From contig NZ_JAKFYR010000007.1 in assembly GCF_022554085.1 (NCBI RefSeq), forward strand, positions 158,914 to 222,913: a stretch of 64,000 nucleotides of DNA, given 5' to 3'. Position 1 is the first letter of the stretch, and each line of letters starts with the position of its first letter. Below the pieces are notes generated by a model. The model had not been told where the DNA came from and ran no database searches. It worked only from the letters and a program-made list of their open reading frames with translations. Made by a program: the position numbers and the translations under genes. This document shows, piece by piece, positions 19,019 through 28,213 of this stretch. This DNA is from Rhodococcus sp. CH91. Its GTDB lineage: Bacteria > Actinomycetota > Actinomycetes > Mycobacteriales > Mycobacteriaceae.

Positions 19019-19314
19019 ACCCCGAGAACTATCTCTACCTGTCCGCGCTGCTGTTCACCATCGGAGCGGTGGGAGTTCTGGTCCGCCGCAACGCCATCGT
19101 CGTGTTCATGTGTATCGAGCTGATGCTCAACGCTGCCAATCTGGCGTTCGTGACCTTCGCGCGCATGCACGGGAATCTCCACGGCCAGGTGTTCGCCTTC
19201 TTCACGATGGTCGTCGCGGCCGCCGAGGTGGTCGTCGGTCTCGCCATCATCGTGACCATCTTCCGGACGAGGCGATCCGCCTCGGTCGACAACGCGGATC
19301 TGCTCAAGTACTGA
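19015..19314 (+). CDS. nuoK: NADH-quinone oxidoreductase subunit K
   Basis: A 99-residue, three-helix membrane subunit. The two buried glutamates implicated in proton movement are visible in [15 protein letters not shown] and in [13 protein letters not shown]. The size is exactly that of the family. It is followed by 58 bases before nuoL, the largest gap inside the operon apart from the one between nuoA and nuoB. Confidence 0.97.
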   Translation: MNPENYLYLSALLFTIGAVGVLVRRNAIVVFMCIELMLNAANLAFVTFARMHGNLHGQVFAFFTMVVAAAEVVVGLAIIVTIFRTRRSASVDNADLLKY

Positions 19315-19372
19315 CCACCCGGACGAGGACGGTGCGTGTGAGAGCCAACGACGAGCCGAGAGGACACACAGC

Positions 19373-21265
19373 ATGAGTTCGTTCCTGGCCTCGGCATTGT
19401 GGTCGATACCCGCGCTGCCCCTCGCGGGCGCAGTGGTGCTCCTGCTCCTCGGGCGCCGCAGCGACGGCTGGGGGCACCTGCTCGGATGCACCACCGCATT
19501 CGCCTCGTTCGTGCTCGGCGTCGCGATGTTCGCCGGCATGCTCGGGCTCGAGGCGAGCGAGCGCCGTGCGCAGCAGACCCTGTTCACCTGGGTGCCGGTC
19601 GAGGAACTGCAGGTCGATTTCGGCCTCCGGCTCGACGCGTTGTCGATCTGTTTCGTGCTGCTGATCACCGGCGTGGGCTCACTGATCCACCTCTACTCGG
19701 TGGGTTACATGGCGCACGACCCCGAGCGCCGGAAGTTCTTCGCCTATCTCAACCTGTTCCTCGCGGCGATGCTGGTGCTCGTCCTCGCCGACAACTTCCT
19801 CGTCCTCTATCTCGGATGGGAAGGGGTCGGTCTCGCCTCCTACCTGCTCATCGGCTTCTGGCAGTACAAGCCGACCGCGGCGACCGCAGCGAACAAGGCG
19901 TTCGTCGTCAACCGCGTCGGAGACATGGGGCTTCTCGTCGCCCTCATGATCGTGTTCACGACCTTCGGCAGCCTCGACTACGACACGGTGTTCGCCGCGG
20001 TCCCCGAGGCGGGGGAAGGCGTCGTGACGGCGATCGGCCTGTGCCTGCTCCTGGCGGCGTGCGCGAAATCCGCGCAGCTCCCGCTGCAGTCGTGGCTCGG
20101 CGACGCCATGGAAGGACCCACCCCGGTCTCGGCTCTCATCCACGCCGCGACCATGGTCACCGCCGGTGTCTACCTCGTCACCCGCGCGAACGCGATCTTC
20201 GACGCGGCGCCGGCGGCGCGACTGGCCGTGGTGATCGTCGGCGCGTCGACCCTGTTGTTCGGCGCGATCATCGGCTGTGCCAAGGACGACATCAAGAAGG
20301 CGCTCGCCGCCTCGACGATGAGTCAGATCGGGTACATGGTGCTCGCCGCCGGACTCGGTCCCGCGGGGTATGCCTTCGCGATTCTCCACCTGCTCACCCA
20401 CGGGTTCTTCAAGGCGGGACTGTTCCTCGGTGCGGGTTCGGTGATGCATGCGATGAACGACGAGACCGACATGCGCCGGTTCGGGGGATTGCGCACGGTC
20501 ATGCCGATCACCTTCGTCACCTTCGGCCTGGGTTATCTCGCGATCATCGGGATTCCGCCGTTCTCCGGCTTCTTCTCCAAGGACAAGATCATCGAAGTCG
20601 CCTTCGGAGTGGGAGGGTTCGACGGCATCGTGCTGGGTGTCGTGACCCTGCTGGGCGCGGGACTGACAGCCTTCTACATGACCCGCGTGATGATCCTGAC
20701 CTTCTTCGGCGACCGGCGGTGGGCACCCGACGCCGAGCCGCACGAGTCGCCGACGGTGATGACCTGGCCGATGATCGCGCTGGCCTTCGGATCCGTAGGC
20801 GCCGGTGGCCTGCTCGTGCTCGGTGGAGCCCTGCAGCACTGGCTCGAACCCGTCGTCGGCTACGACCACCACGAAGGCGGTCTGCCGGTCTGGCTCGTCA
20901 CCGCGCTCACCTTGGCGGTCGTACTCGCCGGAGTCGCGGTGGCCTGGCGCGGGTACGCGCGCGAGCCGGTCCCCGAGACCGCCCCCGCGGCGGTGTCGGC
21001 GCTGACGACCGCCGCGCGCCGCGACCTCTACGGAGACGACGCGAACGAAGCCCTGTTCATGCGTCCCGGACAGGGGATGGTGCGCACGCTGGTCGGGGTG
21101 GAATCCGCCGAGATCGACGGCGCGGTCACCGGCATGGCCGCCGGGATCGGTGCATTCTCGCGCGGGCTCCGGCGGACGCAGACCGGTTTCGTCCGTTCGT
21201 ACGCGCTGTACATGTTCGCCGGCGCGACCGTCGTGGTTGGCGCGCTCGTGCTGGCGACGATGTGA
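19373..21265 (+). CDS. nuoL: NADH-quinone oxidoreductase subunit L
   Basis: A 630-residue antiporter-like proton-pumping subunit with about sixteen transmembrane helices. The family stretches [17 protein letters not shown], containing the conserved Glu, [31 protein letters not shown], with the conserved Lys and His, and the [14 protein letters not shown] block are present, as is a long C-terminal region that would form the lateral helix linking the pump subunits. The start ATG 19373 follows a weak AGAGG site. Confidence 0.97.
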   Translation: MSSFLASALWSIPALPLAGAVVLLLLGRRSDGWGHLLGCTTAFASFVLGVAMFAGMLGLEASERRAQQTLFTWVPVEELQVDFGLRLDALSICFVLLITGVGSLIHLYSVGYMAHDPERRKFFAYLNLFLAAMLVLVLADNFLVLYLGWEGVGLASYLLIGFWQYKPTAATAANKAFVVNRVGDMGLLVALMIVFTTFGSLDYDTVFAAVPEAGEGVVTAIGLCLLLAACAKSAQLPLQSWLGDAMEGPTPVSALIHAATMVTAGVYLVTRANAIFDAAPAARLAVVIVGASTLLFGAIIGCAKDDIKKALAASTMSQIGYMVLAAGLGPAGYAFAILHLLTHGFFKAGLFLGAGSVMHAMNDETDMRRFGGLRTVMPITFVTFGLGYLAIIGIPPFSGFFSKDKIIEVAFGVGGFDGIVLGVVTLLGAGLTAFYMTRVMILTFFGDRRWAPDAEPHESPTVMTWPMIALAFGSVGAGGLLVLGGALQHWLEPVVGYDHHEGGLPVWLVTALTLAVVLAGVAVAWRGYAREPVPETAPAAVSALTTAARRDLYGDDANEALFMRPGQGMVRTLVGVESAEIDGAVTGMAAGIGAFSRGLRRTQTGFVRSYALYMFAGATVVVGALVLATM

Positions 21266-21278
21266 TGGGGGTGTATCG

Positions 21279-22955
21279 GTGACCGTTCCCTGGCTGACGA
21301 TCCTGTGGGTCCTTCCGCTCCTCGGAGCGGCCGCCGTAGCGGCTCTGCCCGCACGCCGGGGCGCCGCCGTCCGGCCGATCGCCGTGGGCGTGTCGATCGC
21401 GGTACTGCTCGTGGGGGTGATCGTCGCTGCCGGATTCGACCCGACGGGGGAGCGCTTCCAGTTCGTCGAATCGTACGAGTGGATCCCGTCCTTCGGCGCC
21501 GGCTACCGCCTGGGGATCGACGGTATCGCTCTGGTGCTGGTGCTGCTGACCGCCGCGCTCGTTCCGCTGCTCCTGCTGGCCGGCTGGCACGACCATCGAG
21601 CCGCCGACGAGGAGATCGGTCGCACCCGTCCCCGCTCCGTGCACACCTATGCGGCACTGATCCTGCTCGTCGAGTCGATGGTCCTCGTCTCGTTCACCGC
21701 GCTGGACACCCTGCTGTTCTACGTGTTCTTCGAGGCGATGCTCGTTCCCATGTACTTCCTCATCGGTGGTTTCGGCTCGCCGGGCACCGCTCGTGCGGAT
21801 CGAGCGCGCGCCGCGGTGAAGTTCCTGCTGTACAACCTGGCCGGTGGCCTGGTGATGCTGGCTGCCCTCATCGGCCTGTACGTGGTCACCGCACGGTCCG
21901 GGCTGGGGGAGACCGCGGGAGTGGGCACCTTCGACATCCGCGTCGTCACCGCCGCCGCGACGTCCGGAGAGCTCGATGCGACCCCCTTCGTGCTCGGTGC
22001 GTTGTGCGCGGGCTTCCTGTTCGCGTTCGCCGTCAAGGCACCCCTGTGGCCGCTCCACGGCTGGCTTCCGGACGCGGCCGTGCGGACCACGCCGGTCGCC
22101 GCGGTGCTCATGATGGCCGTGGTGGACAAGGTCGGCACCTTCGGGATGCTGCGCTACTGTCTGCAGCTCTTCCCCGAGGCCTCGGTGGCCTTCGCGCCGG
22201 TGGTGGTCACCCTCGCCGTAATCGGGATCATCTACGGTGCGATGCTGGCGATCGGCCAGACCGACGTGATGCGGTTGATCGCCTACACCTCGATCTCGCA
22301 CTTCGGATTCATCGTCCTCGGCATCTTCGCATTGACAAGCCAGGGGCAGTCGGGTTCGACGCTGTACATGGTCAATCACGGAATCTCCACGGCCGCACTG
22401 TTCCTCATCGCGGGATTCCTGGTCTCCCGCCGCGGCAGCCGCACGATCGCGGCATACGGCGGCGTACAGAAGATCGCCCCGGTCCTCGCCGGGACCTTCC
22501 TCGTCGCCGGGCTGGCGACCCTCTCCCTGCCCGGACTCGCCCCCTTCGTCAGTGAGTTCCTCGTCCTCGTCGGTACCTATCCCCGCTATCAGGTCGCCGC
22601 GGTGATCGCGACACTCGCGCTCGTCCTCTCGGCGCTGTACGTCCTGTGGCTCTACCAACGCATGATGGGCGGTCCCGTGCGCCTCCCGGCCGGTCCGGCC
22701 CGGGGCGACGCCGGCGAGGGAGAGGACCGCGTGGCCGACCTGGTGCCGAGGGAGATCGTCGTCGTCGCGCCGCTGATCGCCTTGCTGCTCGTGCTGGGGA
22801 TATATCCGAAACCGGCACTCGACATCATCACTCCGGCGGTCGACGACACGCTCGTCTCGATCGACATCTCGCAGCCCGAGCCGGTGATACCCCCGGACCG
22901 TCCCGTCGCCGAGGACGGCGTTCTCCCACCCGCCCCGGAGGAAGGTGACGAATGA
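21279..22955 (+). CDS. nuoM: NADH-quinone oxidoreductase subunit M
   Basis: A 558-residue antiporter-like subunit. Conserved features are the Glu in the FYVFFEAMLVPMYFLIGGFG helix, KAPLWPLHGWLPDAAVRTTPV, and YTSISHFGFIVLGIF. I place the start at GTG 21279 (VTVPWLTILWV), 13 bases after nuoL, because the open frame before it reads through the nuoL 3' end in another frame. Its stop overlaps nuoN. Confidence 0.95.
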   Translation: MTVPWLTILWVLPLLGAAAVAALPARRGAAVRPIAVGVSIAVLLVGVIVAAGFDPTGERFQFVESYEWIPSFGAGYRLGIDGIALVLVLLTAALVPLLLLAGWHDHRAADEEIGRTRPRSVHTYAALILLVESMVLVSFTALDTLLFYVFFEAMLVPMYFLIGGFGSPGTARADRARAAVKFLLYNLAGGLVMLAALIGLYVVTARSGLGETAGVGTFDIRVVTAAATSGELDATPFVLGALCAGFLFAFAVKAPLWPLHGWLPDAAVRTTPVAAVLMMAVVDKVGTFGMLRYCLQLFPEASVAFAPVVVTLAVIGIIYGAMLAIGQTDVMRLIAYTSISHFGFIVLGIFALTSQGQSGSTLYMVNHGISTAALFLIAGFLVSRRGSRTIAAYGGVQKIAPVLAGTFLVAGLATLSLPGLAPFVSEFLVLVGTYPRYQVAAVIATLALVLSALYVLWLYQRMMGGPVRLPAGPARGDAGEGEDRVADLVPREIVVVAPLIALLLVLGIYPKPALDIITPAVDDTLVSIDISQPEPVIPPDRPVAEDGVLPPAPEEGDE

Positions 22956-24556
22956 ACCCGTCCGACGGCATCGCCGTTCTTGCCGCATCCATTCCTGCTC
23001 CGGCGATCGACTACGGTCTCGTCGCGCCGATCCTGATCGTGTTCGCCGCCGCCGTCGCCGGCGTACTCGTCGAAGCGTTCGTGCCGGCCTCCGCGCGCTA
23101 TTCCACACACGTCGTTCTGTCGACGGTTGCGATCGTCGCGGCTTTCGTCGTGGTCCTGACGCTCGCCGGGACACGCGCGACGACCCTGTCGGGTGCGGTC
23201 GTGATCGACGGGCCGGCGCTCTTCGTGCAGGGGGCGATCCTGATCGTGGCGTTGCTGTCGGTCGCTCTGGTCGCCGAACGCACGACGGAACCTGCTCGTG
23301 TGGAAGCGGATTCCCGCGCAGCGGTCGGCGCACAGCTCGACGCGTTCGTGCCTCAGGCGTCGGCGATCCCCGGGACCGCCGCCGAACGGCACGCGGCCGC
23401 GGCGGGCGTTACGCGAACGGAGGTCTTTCCGCTCGTGCTGTTCGCCGTGGGCGGGATGCTCGTGTTCCCCGCCTCGAACGACCTGCTGACCATGTTCGTC
23501 GCCCTCGAAGTACTGTCGTTGCCGCTGTATCTCCTGTGCGGACTCGCACGCCGGCGCCGGTTGCTCTCCCAGGAAGCGGCTCTGAAGTACTTCCTGCTGG
23601 GGGCGTTCTCGTCGGCCTTCTTCCTGTACGGGGTGGCCATGTTGTACGGCTACGCCGGTACGGTTCGTCTCCGCGGCATCGCCGACGCGATCGATGCCGG
23701 CGCGGGGAACGAGACCACGGCACTGATCGGGGTGGGGCTGCTGGCGGTGGGGCTGCTGTTCAAGATCGGTGCGGTGCCCTTCCATTCGTGGACACCGGAC
23801 GTGTACCAGGGGGCCCCGACCCCGGTGACGGCGTTCATGGCGGCGGCGACGAAGATCGCCGCTTTCGGGGCACTGCTGCGCGTGCTCTATGTCGCCGTGC
23901 CCGGTGCCGCCGACCAGTGGCGCCCGATCCTGTGGGCCGTGGCGATCGCGACGATGCTCGTCGGCGCGGTACTGGCGGTGACGCAGAACGACATCAAGCG
24001 GATGCTCGCGTACTCGGCGATCAGTCACACCGGGTTCGTGCTGACCGGTGTCGTCGCGGGTACTGCGTCCGGTGTCTCGTCCACCCTGTTCTACCTGCTC
24101 GTCTACGGCATCGGCACGGTCGGGGTTTTCGCCGTCGTGACCCTGGTCCGCGATCACGACGGGGAGGCGTGGGAGCTGACACGGTGGGCCGGTCTCGGGC
24201 GACGCTCACCGGTGCTGGGAACCGCCTTTGCGTTGTTTCTGCTGTCCCTGGCAGGGATCCCGCTGACGAGCGGGTTCATCGCGAAGTTCGCCGTCTTCGG
24301 CGCGGCGATCTCGGGGGGTGCGGCGCCGCTCGTGATCGTCGGTGTGCTCGCCAGCGCGGTCGCAGCCTATTTCTACGTCCGCGTCATCGTGCTGATGTTC
24401 TTCACCGAACCGCCGTCGGGTGCTCCGAGAGTCGTGACCTCGGCCGTGGCCACAGGTGCGGTCGTCGCGTTCGCGGCTGTGATCACCGTGGTGCTCGGTA
24501 TCCTGCCGCAACCGGTCCTCGATCTCACGGACGGGGCGTCGCTGTTCGTGTGGTGA
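22952..24556 (+). CDS. nuoN: NADH-quinone oxidoreductase subunit N
   Basis: A 534-residue antiporter-like subunit. Core blocks are DLLTMFVALEVLSLPLYLLCGL, with the conserved Glu, KIGAVPFHSWTPDVYQGAPTP and MLAYSAISHTGFVL. Between the third and fourth helices is an extra hydrophilic loop of about 55 residues (from around residue 110, ERTTEPARVEAD onward). It closes the nuoA-N operon. Confidence 0.96.
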   Translation: MNPSDGIAVLAASIPAPAIDYGLVAPILIVFAAAVAGVLVEAFVPASARYSTHVVLSTVAIVAAFVVVLTLAGTRATTLSGAVVIDGPALFVQGAILIVALLSVALVAERTTEPARVEADSRAAVGAQLDAFVPQASAIPGTAAERHAAAAGVTRTEVFPLVLFAVGGMLVFPASNDLLTMFVALEVLSLPLYLLCGLARRRRLLSQEAALKYFLLGAFSSAFFLYGVAMLYGYAGTVRLRGIADAIDAGAGNETTALIGVGLLAVGLLFKIGAVPFHSWTPDVYQGAPTPVTAFMAAATKIAAFGALLRVLYVAVPGAADQWRPILWAVAIATMLVGAVLAVTQNDIKRMLAYSAISHTGFVLTGVVAGTASGVSSTLFYLLVYGIGTVGVFAVVTLVRDHDGEAWELTRWAGLGRRSPVLGTAFALFLLSLAGIPLTSGFIAKFAVFGAAISGGAAPLVIVGVLASAVAAYFYVRVIVLMFFTEPPSGAPRVVTSAVATGAVVAFAAVITVVLGILPQPVLDLTDGASLFVW

Positions 24557-24638
24557 CCCGATCGCCGGACGATCCTCGGTTCCCTCACCCCGTATGGTTG
24601 GAATTGCAGGTGCGAACTCGTCCGCGGAAGGACAACCC

Positions 24639-24785
24639 ATGGGAATGCTCGGCAAGGTCCTCAAGAGCGCTGCGGCGGTCAAGGCGATCCAGGTCGTCCG
24701 CCGCGAAGCCGCCAAGCCGGAGAACCAGCGCAAGGCCAAGGACATGATCACCAAGTTGCGGCAGCAGCGCGGTCGCTCGCACTGA
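24639..24785 (+). CDS. Small basic conserved protein, 48 residues
   Basis: A 48-residue, lysine/arginine-rich protein that begins MGMLGKVLKSAAAVKAIQ and ends in KLRQQRGRSH. ATG 24639 has GGAAGGA about six bases upstream, which is better than the upstream in-frame ATG at 24594. The sequence looks like one amphipathic helix followed by a charged helix. I cannot name a function. It lies 82 bases after nuoN and 78 bases before the glutamate-synthase-like gene. Confidence 0.6.
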   Translation: MGMLGKVLKSAAAVKAIQVVRREAAKPENQRKAKDMITKLRQQRGRSH

Positions 24786-24863
24786 GCGGTGGTCGCGCGA
24801 AGCGGCAGCCCGTGCTGCTCGGTGCGCGACCGTGTGACGGGAGCCGGGAGACGGTGACCCCTG

Positions 24864-26450
24864 GTGCGTTTCTTCCTCGTAGGACTTCTCGGTCTCGTTG
24901 TGGTGGCAGCCGTTGTTGCCGCCACCGTCGGCGCATGGGAATGGTGGATCCCGGCGCTCCTTCTGGCGGTCGTGCTGGTGGTCGCCCTCCATGATCTCGT
25001 ACAACGGCGGCATTCCGTGCTGCGCAATTATCCGGTGCTCGGACATGTGCGCTACCTGCTCGAGAGTGTGCGGCCGGAGTTCCAGCAGTATTTCGTCGAA
25101 CGGAACTTCGACGGGCGCCCGTTCGACAGGGACGTGCGCACCGTGGTCTACGAACGCGCCAAGGGTATCCACGGCGAACTGTCGTTCGGAACCGAGCGCG
25201 ACGTCTACGAGGTCGGTTACGAGTATCTGGTTCATTCGACGGCGCCGGTGCCGGAACCCGAGGAACCACCTCGGGTGACGGTGGGCGGACCCGACTGTGC
25301 TCGGCCGTACTCGATGTCGCTCCTGAACGTGTCCTCGATGAGTTTCGGCGCACTGTCGAGCAATGCGATCAGGGCGTTGAATCGTGGAGCAGCAGCCGGT
25401 CGATTCGCTCACGACACCGGAGAGGGCGGACTGACGCCCTACCATCTCGAAGGCGGCGGGGACCTCGTCTGGGAAATCGGCTCGGGGTATTTCGGCGCCC
25501 GCACGCGCGACGGACACTTCGATCCCTCGCAGTTCGCGGACAGATCCGCGCACGATCACGTGAAGGCCGTCTCGCTCAAACTCAGCCAGGGCGCGAAGCC
25601 CGGAGTCGGAGGTGTTCTTCCGGCGGCCAAGGTCAGCGACGAGATCGCGCGTTACAGAGGCGTTCCCGCTCACGAGAAGTGCGTCAGCCCTGCCGCGCAC
25701 ACGGCCTTCACCACTCCCTGCGAGCTCGTTCGTTTCGTCGCCCGGCTCAGGGAACTGGCCGGAGGAAAACCGGTGGGTTTCAAGCTCTGCGTCGGCTCCC
25801 GTATCGAACTGCTCGCACTCTGCAAGGCGATGCTCCTGGAGGGTACGACGCCCGATTTCATCATCGTCGACGGTGCGGAGGGGGGCACTGCCGCAGCTCC
25901 TCTCGAATACGAGGACAACGTGGGTCTGCCTCTCACCGACGGTCTGACGACCGTCCACAACGCACTCGTTGCCACCGGCTTGCGAGATCGGATCGCGGTC
26001 GGTGCGAGCGGTAAGGTCGCGACGGGCAACGACATCGTGAAGCGACTGATCCAGGGAGCGGACTACACCAATTCGGCGCGGGCGATGATGATGGCGATCG
26101 GGTGCATCCAGGCGCAGCGTTGCCATACGAACATGTGCCCCGTGGGGGTGGCGACACAGGATCCCGCGCGGGCGCGAGCTCTCGATGTGGCGGACAAATC
26201 GTTACGTGTGCAGAGATATCACGCGAGCACGGTGCGGCAGGCGGTTCAGATCATGGCGTCCATGGGAGCACACGAGCCGAGCGGACTGACGACGGACATG
26301 CTGCGGAAGAGGGTGGCTCCCAGTACTGTTCGTTCGTACAGTGAACTCTACGAATGGCTCGGTCGGGGTGAACTCCTGGCCGATCCGCCTGCCACCTGGG
26401 CGGCGGACTGGCGTGCCGCCACGCCGGAGTCCTTCCGGTGCGCCCGGTGA
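24864..26450 (+). CDS. FMN-binding glutamate-synthase-family membrane protein
   Basis: A 528-residue protein with two N-terminal hydrophobic segments (residues 1-25 and 28-45), followed by a GltB2-type FMN barrel. Barrel blocks include SMSFGALSSNAIRALNRGA, DTGEGGLTPYH, KLSQGAKPGVGG and IIVDGAEGGTAAAP. The cysteine set in CIQAQRCHTNMCPVG matches the 3Fe-4S ligands of glutamate synthase. It lacks the glutaminase domain, so it is not a complete GOGAT; stand-alone members are annotated as FMN-binding glutamate synthase family proteins and their substrate is unclear. The GTG start follows no strong ribosome site. Confidence 0.88.
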   Translation: MRFFLVGLLGLVVVAAVVAATVGAWEWWIPALLLAVVLVVALHDLVQRRHSVLRNYPVLGHVRYLLESVRPEFQQYFVERNFDGRPFDRDVRTVVYERAKGIHGELSFGTERDVYEVGYEYLVHSTAPVPEPEEPPRVTVGGPDCARPYSMSLLNVSSMSFGALSSNAIRALNRGAAAGRFAHDTGEGGLTPYHLEGGGDLVWEIGSGYFGARTRDGHFDPSQFADRSAHDHVKAVSLKLSQGAKPGVGGVLPAAKVSDEIARYRGVPAHEKCVSPAAHTAFTTPCELVRFVARLRELAGGKPVGFKLCVGSRIELLALCKAMLLEGTTPDFIIVDGAEGGTAAAPLEYEDNVGLPLTDGLTTVHNALVATGLRDRIAVGASGKVATGNDIVKRLIQGADYTNSARAMMMAIGCIQAQRCHTNMCPVGVATQDPARARALDVADKSLRVQRYHASTVRQAVQIMASMGAHEPSGLTTDMLRKRVAPSTVRSYSELYEWLGRGELLADPPATWAADWRAATPESFRCAR

Positions 26451-26479
26451 GGTGACTGTGGAAGGGCCGTCTTCGCGCG

Positions 26480-27358
26480 TCACGTCGGAAGTGACTGCTT
26501 CACGAGGGTGAACTGCTGGACGTCGATGAGGCGCCGCCGGAAGTTCGCAGCGCAACCGGTGAGATAGCGGAGGTACCGCTGGTAGACCTCCTCGGAGGCC
26601 AGCTGCACCGCATCGTCGTGTTGTTCTTCGAGGGCCTTCGCCCACAGGTCGAGGGTACGGGCGTAATGCGGCTGCAAGGATTCGATGTTCTGCACCCAGA
26701 AGCCGTGACGCTGGCCGCCGAAGATGATCTGGTCCCGTTCGGGAAGCTGACCTCCCGGGAAGATCTCCCTCATGATGAACCGGAGGAAGAGCGCGTCGTC
26801 GCGGGTGACCGCCACCTTCATCGCTTCGAGCTGGGGGCGGGAGTGCCCGACGATGGTGTGCAGCAGCATCCGCCCGTCCTCGGGAAGAATGCGCGACACC
26901 CGTTCGAAGAACATGTCGTAGCGCTGCCGGCGGAAATGCTCGAACGCTCCGATGCTCACGATCCGGTCCACGGGCTCGTCGAAGTCCTCCCAGCCCTGCA
27001 GCCGCACCTCGGCACTGCGCCCGCCGGACGACATCCGTGAAAGCAGTCCCGACACGTGCTCGTACTGATTGCGGCTCAGTGTCAGACCGATGACGTCGAC
27101 GTCGTAGTGTTCGGCCGCCCGCATCATCGTCGAGCCCCACCCGCAACCGATGTCGAGAAGTCGCATCCCGGGCCGCAGGTCGCACTTGCGGAGAGCGAGG
27201 TCGATCTTCGCGCGTTGTGCCTCCTCGAGGCTCATGTCGTCGCGTTCGAAGTACGCGCAGCTGTACGTCCGCGTGGGGTCGAGGAACAGTTCGAAGAATT
27301 CGTCGGACAGGTCGTAGTGTGACTGCACCTTCTCGTAGAACGGGGTCGGATTCGGCAT
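26480..27358 (-). CDS. Cyclopropane (mycolic acid) synthase-family methyltransferase
   Basis: A 292-residue SAM-dependent methyltransferase of the mycolic-acid cyclopropane synthase group (CmaA/MmaA/PcaA), which transfers methyl to cis double bonds of long acyl chains. Family signatures are VQSHYDLSDEFFELFLDP, TYSCAYFERDDMSLEEAQ, the SAM loop LLDIGCGWGS at residues 67-76, GLTLSRNQYEH, IGAFEHF and ESLQPHYARTLDLW. Length fits the family. The product could modify mycolic acids or simple membrane phospholipids; sequence alone does not tell which. It is convergent with the glutamate-synthase-like gene. Confidence 0.9.
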   Translation of the reverse strand: MPNPTPFYEKVQSHYDLSDEFFELFLDPTRTYSCAYFERDDMSLEEAQRAKIDLALRKCDLRPGMRLLDIGCGWGSTMMRAAEHYDVDVIGLTLSRNQYEHVSGLLSRMSSGGRSAEVRLQGWEDFDEPVDRIVSIGAFEHFRRQRYDMFFERVSRILPEDGRMLLHTIVGHSRPQLEAMKVAVTRDDALFLRFIMREIFPGGQLPERDQIIFGGQRHGFWVQNIESLQPHYARTLDLWAKALEEQHDDAVQLASEEVYQRYLRYLTGCAANFRRRLIDVQQFTLVKQSLPT

Positions 27359-27534
27359 CGGGCCCTACTTTCCGCGGCGGACCCGGAGCCCATCCGGGTC
27401 TTCGGCAAGGTGGACATCCCGCTCGGGCATACATCGGGACGCATCGATACTGCGCCCCGAAGTGCTCCGGCCACAGCGAAACGAGGAAGCCGAAGCCCCA
27501 CCGAGTCACGAAGCGAGCGGCACCGCCGTCTCGC

Positions 27535-28083
27535 TCACCGTCCTCCGTCGTCGGTCCGGGGATTGCGGCGCCGCCACTGCACAGCGGCTGTGAGCAACCG
27601 GATCCCGAGCGCGAGGAGGATCAGATTGAAGACCATCTGTGCCGAGACGACGGCGCGTGCGGGTTCGCTCACGGCCGCGATGTCCCCGAATCCCACGGTC
27701 GAGAACACGGTCAGGCAGAAGTAGAGAGCGTCGAGGCGCGACAGCGGTTCGGTGAAACAGTCCGGATCCGCCACGGACATCCGGAGATAGACGGTGGCGA
27801 ACACCAGCAGATAGACCGATACGGTCGCGGTGAGCGCTTCGATCGCCTGGACCGCCGGATACTGCGCGGCGAGAATCCTGCGGATCTGCCACCAGCCGAC
27901 CGCCAGGACGGCGAGCCCACCCGCGGCGAGAACCAGAGCGCCGGAGAGATCGCGAACGTGTTCGAGGGGAACGACGAAGTAGACGCCGAACAGGACGAGC
28001 GCGGTGACCGTCGGGCGTGCCACGGCGATCAGGATCAGCCGTTTCCGCTCCCGGGGGCCGGGTGGTCGCGGAGAATCGATCAT
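27535..28083 (-). CDS. Two-pore-type potassium channel family protein
   Basis: A 182-residue membrane protein with four hydrophobic segments. The K+ selectivity filter TVGFGD is at residues 129-134, just after a pore helix (LYFCLTVFS) and before the last transmembrane helix. No RCK/TrkA-N regulatory domain is attached. Similar minimal actinobacterial ion-channel proteins exist; gating is unknown. The gene is divergent from the PEP synthase gene. Confidence 0.85.
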   Translation of the reverse strand: MIDSPRPPGPRERKRLILIAVARPTVTALVLFGVYFVVPLEHVRDLSGALVLAAGGLAVLAVGWWQIRRILAAQYPAVQAIEALTATVSVYLLVFATVYLRMSVADPDCFTEPLSRLDALYFCLTVFSTVGFGDIAAVSEPARAVVSAQMVFNLILLALGIRLLTAAVQWRRRNPRTDDGGR

Positions 28084-28167
28084 GACGGTCCTGTTCCGGG
28101 ATGGCTGCCTTCGCCCTACGGTATCCAGCTCGGCGAGGCGACGACGAGAAGATCGGGTATCCGGGCC

Positions 28168-28182
28168 GGACCGTCACGGTCC
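28168..28182 (+). promoter_or_regulatory. 15-bp perfect palindrome upstream of PEP synthase
   Basis: GGACCGT-C-ACGGTCC is a perfect inverted repeat, centred 39 bases before the pps start codon and in the 130-bp gap to the divergent K+ channel. It resembles a dimeric repressor operator. The spacing between GGAC and GTCC does not match the DosR box. The binding protein is unknown. Confidence 0.45.
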
Positions 28183-28213
28183 ACTGGGGGCGGCGAGCCG
28201 TGGGGAGTCATCG

